From Lepidostoma basale (taxonomy: Eukaryota; Arthropoda; Insecta; Trichoptera; Lepidostomatidae), in NCBI GenBank assembly GCA_022606425.2, contig JAHDVF020000729.1, positions 1,426,001-1,490,000 of the forward strand: DNA of 64,000 bases, written 5' to 3'. The translations under genes and the position numbers were made by a program. The notes beneath the pieces were generated by a model. That model did not search any database, had not been told where the DNA came from, and saw nothing but the letters and a program-made list of their open reading frames with translations. How positions within the stretch are numbered: the first letter of the stretch is position 1; each line of letters opens with the position of its first letter. Shown here piece after piece: positions 54,870-64,000 of the stretch.

Positions 54870-57800
54870 GTACTCTAATATGGAGATTACTTTGCAGCAA
54901 AAAGTCTCCAAAAGTTACTTACGGAACCCCCATTTTTTCTAGGATTTCTCGTGGATAAGTTCGGACAGTACAAGCCGGTGGTGATTATCACGCTGATCCT
55001 GAACGCCGCCTTCCACCACTCGCTGCTGCTCATCCCGCACCAGGAGACGCCGGGCGTCATGCCCTCCGCCTACGTCATGCGGCACCCCCTCTCGGGAGAC
55101 GTGGAGGTACTTAGCTCTCGTCACTCCGGGAGAGTGGTCGTCCAGCGCCACAATTATATTTTACCGAAGAATATCGCGCCGAAGCATTTTTAATTCGAGT
55201 AACCGCGTATTATGTTCCTTGAAGAACTTTAGCAAATTGCCAACATCCGTCCAGCGAGCGAATTAACTAATAGTGTTACAATATGTGTGGATGTCATCGT
55301 GAATTACGTATGGAGATTAACTACAATTGATAGAGATTCATTCGAGTTGCCGCGGCGCGCGAGATGAATAGTAATGGCTCCGTTTAAATGTCCTCCGCTA
55401 GATCTGGTGGAGCCCCTGCCCCAGCCGCGAGTGTCCCGAGGAGGAGGAGATCGAGCTGGTGCTGGGCAGGTGCGCGGACCACTGCCTGCTGCTGCCGCCC
55501 CCGCCCACCCAGCCCACCGCGCCCCCGGCCCCCGAGCTGGAGGCGGACGCCACCACGCACGACTACACCACTCCGGACTACACCATCGGCGAAGCCAAAT
55601 ACGAAGATTATGATAACACTACCATTTACGGAGGTTTCAAGTAAGAATTTTCTACGGTTTCTCTGATAGGCTTACATTCTCAAAATTGAAAAAAAAACCT
55701 CTATAATATATTACACATTTAGTTTAATTCTTCGAACGGTTTCGGCCGCTTGCCGTCATCTGGTGGAGGTGCCGAAACCGATCTAAGCTAAAAATCAAGT
55801 GGAATTAAACTAAATATATACCTATTATAAAGGATTTATTTATTCATTATTTACAATGAACTTTTATAATTTTTTTTTAATTAACAACGTGAATAAACTT
55901 TGGAAAGAAGCTATTACTTGGTGGTTTGACATATTTAAAATTAGAATTAAACACCTTTATAACGTTGTATAAAACCACTTTATTTTGAGTCAGGAGCGCC
56001 AACCGGTTTCACTCTGTAACGAGCTTCGTCAGAGCTATACACAGTTTGTGTATAGCCCTGACGTTTGTGTATAGACCGTTTGTGTTTAGCCCTGACGAAG
56101 CTCGTTACAGAGTGAAACCGGTTGGCTCAAAATAAAGTGGTTTTATACAACGTTATAAAGTGTTTAATTAAAATTTTAACATGAATATTCTTAAAATTGT
56201 TAGCATTTAAATAGCATATTTTTATTTTGATATTGTCAGTTAAGTTGTACATATTTTTTTTTGTCAAGCATTGAAGAAGAAGAGGTAACAGAACCACCCA
56301 CTGAAGATGACTACTCTGCATTCTTCGTCATTGATATGCACCCCGACCTGGGGGAGCCTGTGGAACAACTTGGAATCGAAATGGAACAGGTTAGACTCAA
56401 ATTATGTTTCGTATAGCCGAGAAAGTTTTATTTAAATATTAAATATGGTGATTTCTTTATTTGATAATTCGCTAAAAATCTCAGGATGAAAACGAGACCG
56501 TGACGGACTTCCGTCAAAGATTTGGTGAGAAGTTGCTGTGGGATGCTGGGGTGAACGTGACTGCCTTAGACAAAGAAGATCTCCGTTGCGGAGGGCTCGT
56601 AATTGAGTCCAACATCACGGCTCTCACGGCTTCCTACCTGTCTCTACTGAACACCAACTGCATGGTGCAAAGGTGTAACTTTAGGTAAAGATTTTACAAT
56701 TATTTCTGAGATTTGCTTGTTTCCTATTGCGTATGTTCAAATCAAAAGATAGCTAAAAATAAGAAGTGAAGTAAGGTTCTCGGACGCATTCTTGGTATGA
56801 ATATTTGTTTATTTTATAATATATTTTTAAATTAACATAATACTTCAAACTCAAATAAATATTATTATTTGAAGAATAGTAATGTTTATTTATCGACTTG
56901 TTTCGTAGACTTTCATAGAGATTACCTTTAACGTCTTCTTCTTCTAATGATACCGTCTCCGTGGGAAGGTTGGCGATCCAATTTGCTACTGCAATCCAGT
57001 AAACAGCCATTTTAAAGATATCTGATATCATATCAGACCATCAACGTGGGTTATTTAGTCGGGAATTCCGATGTCGCTTGAATAATTAGTACCCCTCAAT
57101 TTTATTATCAGATTAATCAAATTATTGAATCTTAATTGTCCTGATGACCGAACTATAATATTTTCGAAATTTGTCGAGATAAATATCAGTGGAATGTCAT
57201 ATCAGTGGAATGAATAGTGTTTAAATCACCAAAATTGTTATAATTCATAATCCGATGTCTTTTCTTTAATTGATTTTAAACGGTAATCCTACAAGTTAGT
57301 GTTCTTTAAATTTCAAATCCTATTTTTGACATTAAATGATGAATATTTTTGCTTTTATTTTTATTTTTAATTGCGAATACCTACTCATTGTGTCAGGGTT
57401 TATGACCGGTAATAATGAAAAGTGCATAATTGAATTGTGATAGGGAGGGCGGGCCGGAGATATGCCCCCCGGACTACAAGGAGAGTGATGACACCACCTT
57501 TTGGATCTACTTCGCCCTCCGCTTCCTCGGGACCATCATGCTGTCCGCCGGGGTCACTATCATGGACCCCATCGCCCTCACCATGATACAAAAGTACGGC
57601 GGGGACTTCGGCAGAGAGAGACTGTTCTCCAGCATTGGAATGGCCATCTTTTCACCCATCACCGGAGTCCTAATCGACATGAAGAGCAGAACTGTGGGTA
57701 AGTAAAATAATTATATACTATTGTATATGTATTATGTGTATTTATTTAAATTATTATATGATTAACTGTTAAAAATATGTTTTTATTAATAATTTGAAAA

Positions 57801-60125
57801 AAAAATAGGATATGATACGAACCCAAAACCGCCCAGTTAACGGAATGGGGAAGCGCTCTATCCGCTAAACCGTTTTACTATATTAAATTTCCAATTCGTT
57901 TATAATTACAATTAAAAATAATGAAAAATAAAATTAAAACAAGTTTTAAATAAAGAAGTAAAAAGAAACAATACGTTACAAAAGGCAATAACAAAAAACA
58001 ATTAAAGGGTAAAGGAGTAAAAAGAATCAATGTAATACAATTAGAAAAACGAGCAAATAAACCAATTTAATATATTATATAAGAGATAGATGTTTTCTAA
58101 GGGTAGCCTCACTATCGTGAAAAATGTCCACATCCGAAGAGATGTGGTTTAGAAGGATTATTGTCCTGCCCACGGACATTACCATAGGTAAATTGGTTCT
58201 ACACAGTGGTAGGTGAAATAATCTATGTTGCCGTTGTCGCAGATAATTGTTAGGGACAAACAAAGTCAAGTCATTCAAAATATCCGAGTTACATATTCGA
58301 CCACGGATCAGTTGAATAAAATGAACACCCAAATGGATAGTTCGTCTAATTTCCAATGATTGATAGTCCAGCATACCCAGCAAGAAATCAGTAGGGTACA
58401 GCCAGGGGTAATAACCGTTTTCTTTGAGGTACAGGTTTGTTGGAGATAGTGCCGAAATTTCTAATATGAAATCTGAGGTTAAAAGATGGAAAGTTATTTT
58501 TTCTCGAAATGGCCTGGGCTGATAGGCTTCCTTACTTTGACTATTGACGACTCTTAGGGGATACCACAATCCATCAAAATCCCACCTCGAAGTAAATTTC
58601 CCAAATCGTGCTCTCCGCTTGTAAGTGACATTATATTCCATACATTCATGTACGAGTACCATATATCGTTCGGATTTTATAGACTTCTGAAAACAATGTT
58701 TTTTTCGATGGGCTAAATGTTATAGCTGTTTTCTAAATCATTTCTAAATTATCTAACTGAAAAACAATATACAATATTTTGCACGTTTTAAAACCTTAGA
58801 ATATCATAATTAAGGAGGTAGATTGAATATAACTGCCATAGTTCTAATTCTTGTTTGGAATATTTTTAAATATTGAATCATAATATTTAGGATACACTGA
58901 TTACTCCGCCGCCTTCTACACGTATGACGTTCTCCTCACCATCTCTGCCGTGACGGTCCTGATGATGCCCCTGGGAGCCAAGGTGCCTGCAGACAACCTC
59001 TTCAGAGATTTGGTCAACATCATGAAGATGCCTCACGTCATTCTCTTCATCTTCTTCCTCTTCGCTCTAGGAAACTTCTGGGGGTTCATTGAATCTTTCC
59101 TATTCCTGTATCTCAAGGAACTAGGAGCGCCTAACTACCTTCTGGGTAAGTATACTGTAATCAACATTTAATGTAGTATTGTATTGCTCAAATTGAAATG
59201 GACAAAGAAAAGGCTGCGGGATCCATTAACGTAGGGCCATAAAGATACTTTATGTCCCTACGTATAATTATATAATACCACAGAAGTGTGACAGGATAAA
59301 AATATGAGTTTTTTAAAATCCTAACCGAATAATTGTAAACTTCATCTTCTGCTTCTTCTTCAAGTGCCCTGTCGGGTCCCCCAACGTTGGCGATCACCTC
59401 GGCGAACCTGTCCCTGTCCTGCGCCGTTCGGAACAGCTCCTTTACACTTCGGATGCCGGTCCATTCCCTCACGTTTCGCAGCCAGGACATTTGTCTCCTA
59501 CCGGGCCCTCGCCGTCCCTCAACTTTCTCTTCCAATATCAGTTGGAGAAGGTGGTACTTTTTCCCACGCAGTATATGACCCAGATATGAGATCTTTCGAA
59601 CCTTGATAGTTGATAACAATTCCCTGTCAACTCTAGCTCGCCTCAGTAACCATGTCTGTCCAGGGAATTCTGAGCATTCGGCGATGGAGCCACATTTCAA
59701 ATGCTTCATTACACTTCATTTGACTTGCTCTGATTACTTTAAAAAAATACGAAGATTATAACCATATTTTACTAAACGTAAAAACGATTTTATTATTATT
59801 TTTAATATACTTACTAACACAACCAGCAGGCAGCAGCAGCAACCCAATATCTTTCACGTTCCGAGCGCCGTGTGATGAATACTCATAGATTCTGTGATTT
59901 TATTGAGACCAGTCACTATACGATTGACTTTGTTAACCTGCATATGAAGTACCTTATTTTGTAATCAAAATTGTTTGCAGGAATAACTGTGACTGTTGGA
60001 ACCCTGAGCAGCATGCCATTCCTGTACGGAGCTGAGAGGATCACCGCCAAAGTTGGGCATGTCAATGTCATCGTCATTGCCTTCTTCTCTCACGCGGGAA
60101 GACTCGTGGGATACTCCTTCATCGA
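54608..60125 (+). CDS. MFSD6-like major facilitator transporter, eight exons, 3-prime incomplete
   Basis: Exons 54608-54869, 54943-55106, 55402-55640, 56269-56389, 56485-56684, 57444-57697, 58891-59145 and 59981-60125 join in phase, all with GT/AG ends, into 546 residues. The start follows TTACA-ATGG. Membrane segments begin at about 36; the motif-A loop GFLVDKFGQYKP (88-99) is typical of the major facilitator superfamily. Exons 3-5 form a long, acidic non-membrane loop with sequons (NTT, NET, NVT, NIT), presumably extracellular. RFLGTIMLSAGVTIMDPIAL and YGGDFGRERLFSSIGMAIFS in exon 6 and the hydrophobic exons 7-8 resemble the C-terminal half of MFSD6. Family members have 12 helices; the last ones and the stop are missing and no matching exon is visible in 60126-64000. 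Substrate not inferable. A distant MFSD6-like paralogue is the main alternative. Confidence 0.88.
54943..55106 (+). CDS. MFSD6-like exon 2
   Basis: Residues 88-142. Acceptor TTTTTTCTAG. Encodes the motif-A loop (DKFGQYKP), helix 3 (VVIITLILNAAFHHSLLLIP) and the start of the polar loop. Donor GTGGAG|GTACTT, phase 0. Confidence 0.85.
55402..55640 (+). CDS. MFSD6-like exon 3
   Basis: Residues 143-221. Acceptor TCCTCCGCTAG. WWSPCPSRECPEEEEIELVL, GRCADHCLLLPPPPTQPTAP, then a D/Y/T-rich stretch with NTT. Cysteines suggest an extracellular, disulphide-bonded loop. Donor TTTCAA|GTAAGA, phase 2. Confidence 0.82.
55718..55815. repeat. Fold-back repeat (family D) in MFSD6 intron 3
   Basis: TTTAGTTTAATTC (55718) and GAATTAAACTAAA (55803-55815) bound an inner inverted pair ACGGTTTCGGC / GCCGAAACCG. 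Related to 17240-17335. Confidence 0.7.
55734..55762 (-). ncRNA. Hammerhead-like motif, U4 altered
   Basis: Minus strand: CAGATGA-C-GGC-AAGCG-GCC-GAAAC-CG-TT-C. Helix II is a perfect GGC/GCC with the one-base bulge seen in the other copies. U4 is A. Confidence 0.25.
56001..56032 (-). ncRNA. Hammerhead-like motif (left arm)
   Basis: Minus strand CTGACGA-A-GCTC-GTTACA-GAG-T-GAAAC-CG-GT-T. Core CTGANGA and GAAA intact; site GUU rather than GUC. Same sequence as the right arm, inverted. Confidence 0.35.
56092..56123 (+). ncRNA. Hammerhead-like motif (right arm)
   Basis: Plus strand, same core as 56001-56032: CTGACGA, helix II CTC/GAG, GAAAC-CG-GT-T. It is in the sense of the MFSD6 transcript. 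After the site, GGCTCAAAATAAAGTGG could only pair with the other arm, so helix I would use the whole fold-back. Confidence 0.35.
56269..56389 (+). CDS. MFSD6-like exon 4
   Basis: Residues 222-262. Acceptor TTTTTTTTGTCAAG. Acidic: IEEEEVTEPPTEDDYSAFFV, IDMHPDLGEPVEQLGIEMEQ. Donor ACAG|GTTAGA, phase 0. Confidence 0.82.
56485..56684 (+). CDS. MFSD6-like exon 5
   Basis: Residues 263-328. Acceptor AAAATCTCAG. DENETVTDFRQRFGEKLLWD, AGVNVTALDKEDLRCGGLVI, ESNITALTASYLSLLNTNCM. Three N-glycosylation sequons and several cysteines. Donor TTTAG|GTAAAG, phase 2. Confidence 0.83.
57444..57697 (+). CDS. MFSD6-like exon 6
   Basis: Residues 329-413. Acceptor GAATTGTGATAG. ICPPDYKESDDTTFWIYFAL, RFLGTIMLSAGVTIMDPIAL, then YGGDFGRERLFSSIGMAIFS and PITGVLIDMKSRTV. 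Two helices with the conserved D-P and G-R-E-R loop. Donor GTGG|GTAAGT, phase 1. Confidence 0.87.
58075..58662 (-). pseudogene. LINE ORF2 C-terminus (family J) in MFSD6 intron 6
   Basis: 195 codons open on the minus strand: FREKITFHLLTSDFILEI, YPTDFLLGMLDYQSLEIRRT, IHLGVHFIQLIRGRICNSDI, LNDLTLFVPNNYLRQRQHRL, FHLPLCRTNLPMVMSVGRTI, ILLNHISSDVDIFHDSEAT and stop. Homologous to 31527-31775. 5-prime truncated but otherwise undamaged, so a comparatively young insertion antisense to the gene. Confidence 0.78.
58891..59145 (+). CDS. MFSD6-like exon 7
   Basis: Residues 414-498. Acceptor ATAATATTTAG. YDVLLTISAVTVLMMPLGAK (helix), then VNIMKMPHVILFIFFLFALG, NFWGFIESFLFLYLKELGAP. Donor CTGG|GTAAGT, phase 1. 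Confidence 0.87.
59188..59709 (-). pseudogene. LINE ORF2 C-terminus (family V) in MFSD6 intron 7
   Basis: Minus-strand frame: LLSTIKVRKISYLGHILRGK, KYHLLQLILEEKVEGRRGPG, RRQMSWLRNVREWTGIRSVK, ELFRTAQDRDRFAEVIANVG, G, then DRALEEEAEDEV from a GAAGAAG tail. No stop within the block. Inserted antisense to the transporter gene. Confidence 0.78.
59981..60125 (+). CDS. MFSD6-like exon 8 (last visible)
   Basis: Residues 499-546. Acceptor ATTGTTTGCAG. ITVTVGTLSSMPFLYGAERI, TAKVGHVNVIVIAFFSHAGR, LVGYSFIE. Donor ATCGA|GTAAGT, phase 2, showing that at least one more exon exists. Confidence 0.87.
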
Positions 60126-60392
60126 GTAAGTTAATTTCACACATATATTCAATATGAATAATAAGGACCATTCTTATCAGAAACTTGAAAGAAAATGTCC
60201 GTGTCTTATACTTTAATGTTTTGTTTTTATGTACAATATGTGTGTTTCATATCAGAAAACAACATTAAATATAACCGGTCGGATTAAATATAGGTAAATA
60301 CAAAGTGACGATTTTTTTATAAATGAAAACACTGTATTTTGTTAATTATTGTTTCTTGAACAATGATGTAAAACTCCATATTCAATAATTAA

Positions 60393-60543
60393 TACGAATG
60401 AAAACGTCCGTTTTCTGGAAGATTATTATATTTTTATAGGAATGACATGTTTCGCCCTTTACTTTGATAATGCCTTAGAAGAGCGAAACATGTCATTCCT
60501 ATAAAAATATTATAAAACTTCTAGATAACTGTCATTTTCAATA
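60393..60543. repeat. Fold-back element, family A (compact copy)
   Basis: Arms 60393-60458 and 60482-60543 (GAAAACG, TTTTCTGGAAG, TTTTTATAGGAATGACATGT, TTCGCCC and inverse) flank TTTGATAATGCC. Each inner end has GACATGTTTC/GAAACATGTC, equal to the 3-prime half of a hammerhead core (GAA-AC-AU-GU-C), but no CTGANGA is present. Other copies: 14641, 33405, 36645, 39270, 50590, 51535. Confidence 0.8.
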
Positions 60544-60625
60544 TATTTTCCATTTTTGAGTTTATTTTTCTCGACATATTTCGAGGGTTTTACACATTCA
60601 TCATCGAGAGAACGATATAAACTAA

Positions 60626-60958
60626 TTTTATCTAAAATTAAATACAAAGTGTTTTTTTTGTATTCAAATTGATTTTGATAATATTCTAAAGCACATTGAA
60701 AGATTACCTGAAGATGAAATTGATTATCTGGCCGGGCGATTGAATATAAAGAGCTGCGATGATTTAATCTCATATAACAAGATATATACTACTATCTAAG
60801 ACAGCCAAATATGAATTGACGAATGACAGCCAAATTAAATAGGCGGTTATAAAAAAATCGGCTTGGAGCATAAAATGTACCATATACATTATACAGGTAT
60901 ACTCAAAGGCAGCGAATTACACTGTCATTTTATCACAGTAGACCCTGGAATTTCGAAT
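60626..60958. other. Presumed MFSD6 intron; no feature seen
   Basis: AT-rich, no exon candidate. Confidence 0.4.
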
Positions 60959-60966
60959 AGCTAGAG

Positions 60967-61391
60967 CAGTCATTCCCAAAGTGGTATATATAGACCCCCA
61001 GGGGTCTACGACAACTTGCAAGGGGTCTACGACAATTGTAAAAAAATGGGGGTCCGTGAGATGTAAACGGAGGTCCACGAGATGGTTCAACTAAATTGAA
61101 GCCGAATATTGAAACGCAAAACGAATATCAAAATCGTTGGCGATTTTTTTTAGCTCATTCGGCAAAGATCAGACATTCGATTTTTCCAAAGGAGCTAAAA
61201 AATAAAACAGGTCGCCAAACGTTTCGACCGGCAAATTTTCCCCAATGAGCAAAAATAAAAAAAGTTCGACAACGAATTCCGGATTTTTTTTCGAATTTAT
61301 TTTGGCCTGAAAAAAAAACAATTTTAGGAAAGCAGGGGAAATAGAAAAATCGGCAAGGGGTCTACGGGATAAAAAAGGTTGGGAAACTCTG
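60967..61391. mobile_element. hAT-like MITE, 425 bp
   Basis: Ends CAGTCATTCCCAAAG (left) and, reverse-complemented, CAGAGTTTCCCAACC (right), the usual hAT CAGxGxTTCCCAA form. AGCTAGAG (60959-60966) and GGCTAGAG (61392-61399) form an 8-bp target duplication with one mismatch. Subterminal GGGGTCTACG repeats occur on both sides. No transposase. Probably inside the next MFSD6 intron. Confidence 0.8.
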
Positions 61392-61399
61392 GGCTAGAG

Positions 61400-62280
61400 T
61401 TATATGGAGTGGAAATAATAGTTTTTTTCACATGTCGGAAAATGAATGTAGGAAAATACTCTTGCTAAAATGGTGGTGGCGGGCTACATTGTTTTTAAAA
61501 TCGAATAAAACAATTTATGGTAGATTTCACACTTTGTTGCGAGTACTCGTTGAATTACGACAAGTGTGTGTTAAGTATAAGCTGTAAAGGAGTCTAACGG
61601 TGACTAATGTTGCAAAACACATTACATCAGTAATTGGATGGCCGCTATCCTGAATGCCGCCACAATTGCATAATTTACTCAAACGGCGGAATCCGCTTGA
61701 ACCCTGTGATTTTAGAATGACGGTCAAAATGTTATCGTTTATATCACTTGACCGTAAAATCGGCATATCCTGCCCTGTTATCAGTCCATCTTAAACGGGA
61801 GAACTGTTTCAATGTCGTTACTCAGGACTCGTAATTAGGTGGACTGGAGGAATGGAGGTTCAATGTGACCCACTTGAGACAAGTACACATCTGTAATAAA
61901 GATTTGATCAATGTAGGGTTAAGAAGCATAATGGATTTACAAGAATACTAATTTTTTTTCAATTTCATGCAAATATCACTATAAATATTTTGAATTCATT
62001 ATCTACCGCAATATTATTTTAGAGTTCAACAAAGACAAACAAAAATAAAAATAATTATTAAAAAATATTTACAATACATACTTAGTTTTATTCTGCTTGT
62101 TGGCAGCAAGCTGCCAAAACCTCTCGGATTTAGAAGAATGAGAAGAAAACTAGAAAAAAGAGATATATTTTTAGTTTTTCAAATGAACTTAAATAGTCCA
62201 TTGTTTTGGCCAAAACACTATGATACCTTAACATTTAAAACTATTAATGAATAAACTTTGTTTTTATTTATTACAATTGT
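61400..62280. other. Presumed MFSD6 intron or flank; no feature seen
   Basis: No exon for the missing transporter C-terminus was recognised here. Confidence 0.4.
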
Positions 62281-62294
62281 ATTTTATTTTACGC

Positions 62295-62330
62295 GACAGC
62301 TGTTTCATCAACTAATGTTGACATCATCAG
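62295..62330 (-). ncRNA. Hammerhead-like motif, best core
   Basis: Minus strand: CTGATGA (canonical), one extra T, helix II GTCAAC-ATTA-GTTGAT (G-U closing), GAAAC, loop AGCT, GT-C. All fixed core bases and the GUC site are present. Helix III is AC/GU with a 4-base loop. Helix I pairing of the flanks (TGTAACAC and GCGTAAAA) looks weak, which is the main doubt. Confidence 0.4.
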
Positions 62331-62929
62331 GTGTTACAATAATATATCAAATGTAACATTTTCGTGATTTTTCAAATCTTTATGTGTTTTTGTTCCTACG
62401 TCGATTTGAATAATTTTGAAGTTCTTGCTGAAATTGAGTTAGGTAATAAAATAATAATAAAACAGTAATTAGAAGGAACAATTACACATAGTATATGGTA
62501 GAGTCAAAAACGATGAAACATAATAAATTAAAAACGATAAACAATAACAGGAAGTATATAGATTACATTAATAGGAAAGGTGACAAAAGTTGAAGGTAGT
62601 AAGTATTATAATTTTTTAGCTAGATTGTACAAGGGAAATTTTTTTAATGTACTACTCGTATATACTAATGGGGAATAAGAAGGAATTTGCTTATTCATAA
62701 CATTTAGCTTACATTTTTTGGCCTTTAAAATTTCGCGTAAAATAAAATACAAGTGTGATACAAAAAACAATTTTTATTCATTAACAGTTTAAAATAAACT
62801 TCTACCAAGAAATTTCAATAACCTGCATTGGTACTTAACTGACTCTTTTTTCGATTTTCAAATATTCCTCCAGTCTTCCTCTAAACTTCAAATGCACGCT
62901 TTTAGATTGATTTGATTTCTTATCATTAT
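62331..62929. other. Non-coding; no feature seen
   Basis: AT-rich, no recognised element or exon. Confidence 0.4.
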
Positions 62930-63345
62930 CATCATCATCACTACAGACCACCTGGGCCACTCCTGATTTTTTCGCCACTCTCGCCGGTCCATCGCATCGC
63001 CCCCATTCTCCAATTTACAATTTCAAACGTCAGGCTCTTGAAGTTGTAAAGTTGTCTTAGGAGATCCCCCTACGCGCCACCCCGTTTTCAATTTGGTCGT
63101 GTAACGAGAATCTTTTTTCGGGATTTGATTTCTTTCCATTTGCTGAAGGTGTCCCAACCATTAAAGTCGACATAGTTTTATAAACCTTACAATGTTGGAT
63201 TCATTGTAATGACTTTATTTGTGATATTCAACACCCTCCTTTTCATTGCTCGCTAGGTCACTCGGAGTTTTTGTATTATTCGTTTTGTAAACGCGATTGT
63301 TTCAAAACCGTGTGTCAATACTGGGAGGATGCACATGTCAAATAC
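62930..63345 (-). pseudogene. LINE ORF2 C-terminal fragment
   Basis: Minus strand: VFDMCILPVLTHGFETIAFT, KRIIQKLRVT, stop, RAMKRRVLNITNKV, then frameshifted HLQQMERNQIPKK and a WRMGAMRWTGESGEKIRSG end, with an ATGATGATGATAATG tail. Distant relative of family W (VFDQCVLPVLTYGxETWxxT). Confidence 0.7.
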
Positions 63346-63449
63346 ATTATTCTTCAGGTGGTTCGCGATTCGTTTGAACTTGAGAATATAGAACAGTTTA
63401 CCAAAAGCAGCCAATGCGAAGCTCTGCCTACGTTCGTATTGTAAACGTC

Positions 63450-63855
63450 CGTACTGCTGTACGAATGTGAGACTTGGAAATCTACCGCGGACGTTATTGG
63501 AAAACTCCAGGTGTTTATAAATAGGTGCCTTCGCTCAATATTCAAGATCTATTGGCTCCAAACAGTGTCAAATGGCGTTCGCTGGATTATAGTAGGCGAA
63601 AAGCCAATTGGTCACACTCTGAGACGGAACCCGGCCTGCATCGCTCAGGGCGCACTAGACTGGTCCCCTATAGGAGGAAAGAGGAAGCGAGGCAGATCCA
63701 GAGCCACCTGGAGAAGAGCCCTGCAGGACAAGGTTAAAGGAGCAGGCCTCACTTGGGATGATGTTAGGCATCAGACATGCGATAGAGTCGTGTAGAGAAG
63801 GTTCCTCGAGGCCCTATGCACCACGGAGGTGTGACATGGCAAGAAGAAGAAGTGT
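63450..63855 (+). pseudogene. LINE ORF2 C-terminal fragment
   Basis: SVLLYECETWKSTADVIGKL, QVFINRCLRSIFKIYWLQTV, SN, then RRKANWSHSETEP / IGHTLRRNPACIAQGALDWS, PIGGKRKRGRSRATWRRALQ, DKVKGAGLTWDDVRHQT and a GAAGAAGAAG tail. Matches the LQxFINxCLRxIxxIYWxxxxSN ... KRKRGRPRxTWRRxL block of RTE-type ORF2. Its start abuts the opposite-strand LINE at 62930-63345. Nearly open. Confidence 0.78.
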
Positions 63856-64000
63856 TTGACAGATCTTTTCTTCTGCTCTTCTGTCATCCCTAAGCGGCAC
63901 ATTCTTCGTCGACGCATTTTGAATAAAAATGTCACTTTTATAACGATCTTTTCTTACAAACCATATCATTAGGAATAACAAAATTGATTATTTCAGTATC
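63856..64000. other. Window end; no feature seen
   Basis: The final bases (GATTATTTCAGTATC) resemble a splice acceptor, but the following TATC does not fit the expected continuation of the MFSD6-like exon 8, so no exon is called. Confidence 0.3.

Larger units (their letters stand above)
55945..56169. repeat. 225-bp fold-back element in MFSD6 intron 3
   Basis: Left arm 55945-56035 and right arm 56088-56169 are near-identical reverse complements (AATTAAACACTTTATAACG, TTGTATAAAACCACTTTATT, AACCGGTTTCACTCTGTAAC). The left arm has a 10-bp insertion. The spacer has tandem GTTTGTGTATAGCCCTGAC-like units. It lies in the sense of a transcribed intron, so a strong RNA hairpin would form in the pre-mRNA. 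Confidence 0.9.

Noticed and set aside
54939..55193. Separate small genes over MFSD6 exon 2
   Set aside because: The frames are the exon itself read past its donor site, or its antisense.
60126..64000. Remaining MFSD6-like exons
   Set aside because: No frame with acceptor in phase 2 and a following NPWW-type or hydrophobic helix was found; the only late acceptor-like site is at the very end and does not fit.

Overview
The window is AT-rich eukaryotic DNA from an insect. The evidence is two spliced genes with insect-like products and a dense load of LINE, SINE, Helitron-like and inverted-repeat debris. Lepidoptera is my best guess, from the style of the RTE-type LINE tails and the tRNA-derived SINE, but this is not proven. 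There are no bacterial, viral or CRISPR features.

Layout. (1) 1-43164 has no recognisable exon. It is filled with short, degenerate mobile-element fragments: about 20 three-prime ends of one RTE-type LINE, at least six other LINE lineages, a tRNA-derived SINE, a 3.7-kb Helitron-like element, one hAT-like MITE and another TIR element, and fold-back repeats. It probably lies in the first coding intron of the next gene. (2) 43171-46187 (minus) is a single 1005-codon exon encoding the long-isoform N-terminus of a Bunched/TSC22 domain protein. It ends at a clean splice donor. The TSC-box/leucine-zipper exon was not found and presumably lies beyond position 1. (3) 46188-54486 is the spacer between two divergent genes and holds a 1.4-kb non-LTR reverse transcriptase remnant plus other LINE pieces. 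(4) 54608-60125 (plus) holds eight exons, in consistent phase, of an MFSD6-like major facilitator transporter. Its 3-prime exons are not visible and should lie downstream. Its introns carry LINEs and fold-back repeats. (5) 60126-64000 has a second hAT-like MITE and two LINE fragments.

No functional link between the two genes is visible; they are simply head-to-head neighbours about 8 kb apart.

The most interesting non-genic signals are: (a) at least eight dispersed or fold-back repeats carrying a shared hammerhead-ribozyme-like core (CTGANGA, one extra base, a short stem, GAAAC-NN-GT-C/T), possibly relics of Penelope-like elements or retrozymes; (b) 12 copies of TACGAGTA/TACTCGTA, one of which is a TA-to-TACTCGTA difference between two copies of a duplicated block, as expected for excision footprints of a TA-inserting transposon; (c) three copies of an inverted dimer of the RTE 3-prime terminus; and (d) a 44-bp perfect palindrome created inside an RTE copy.
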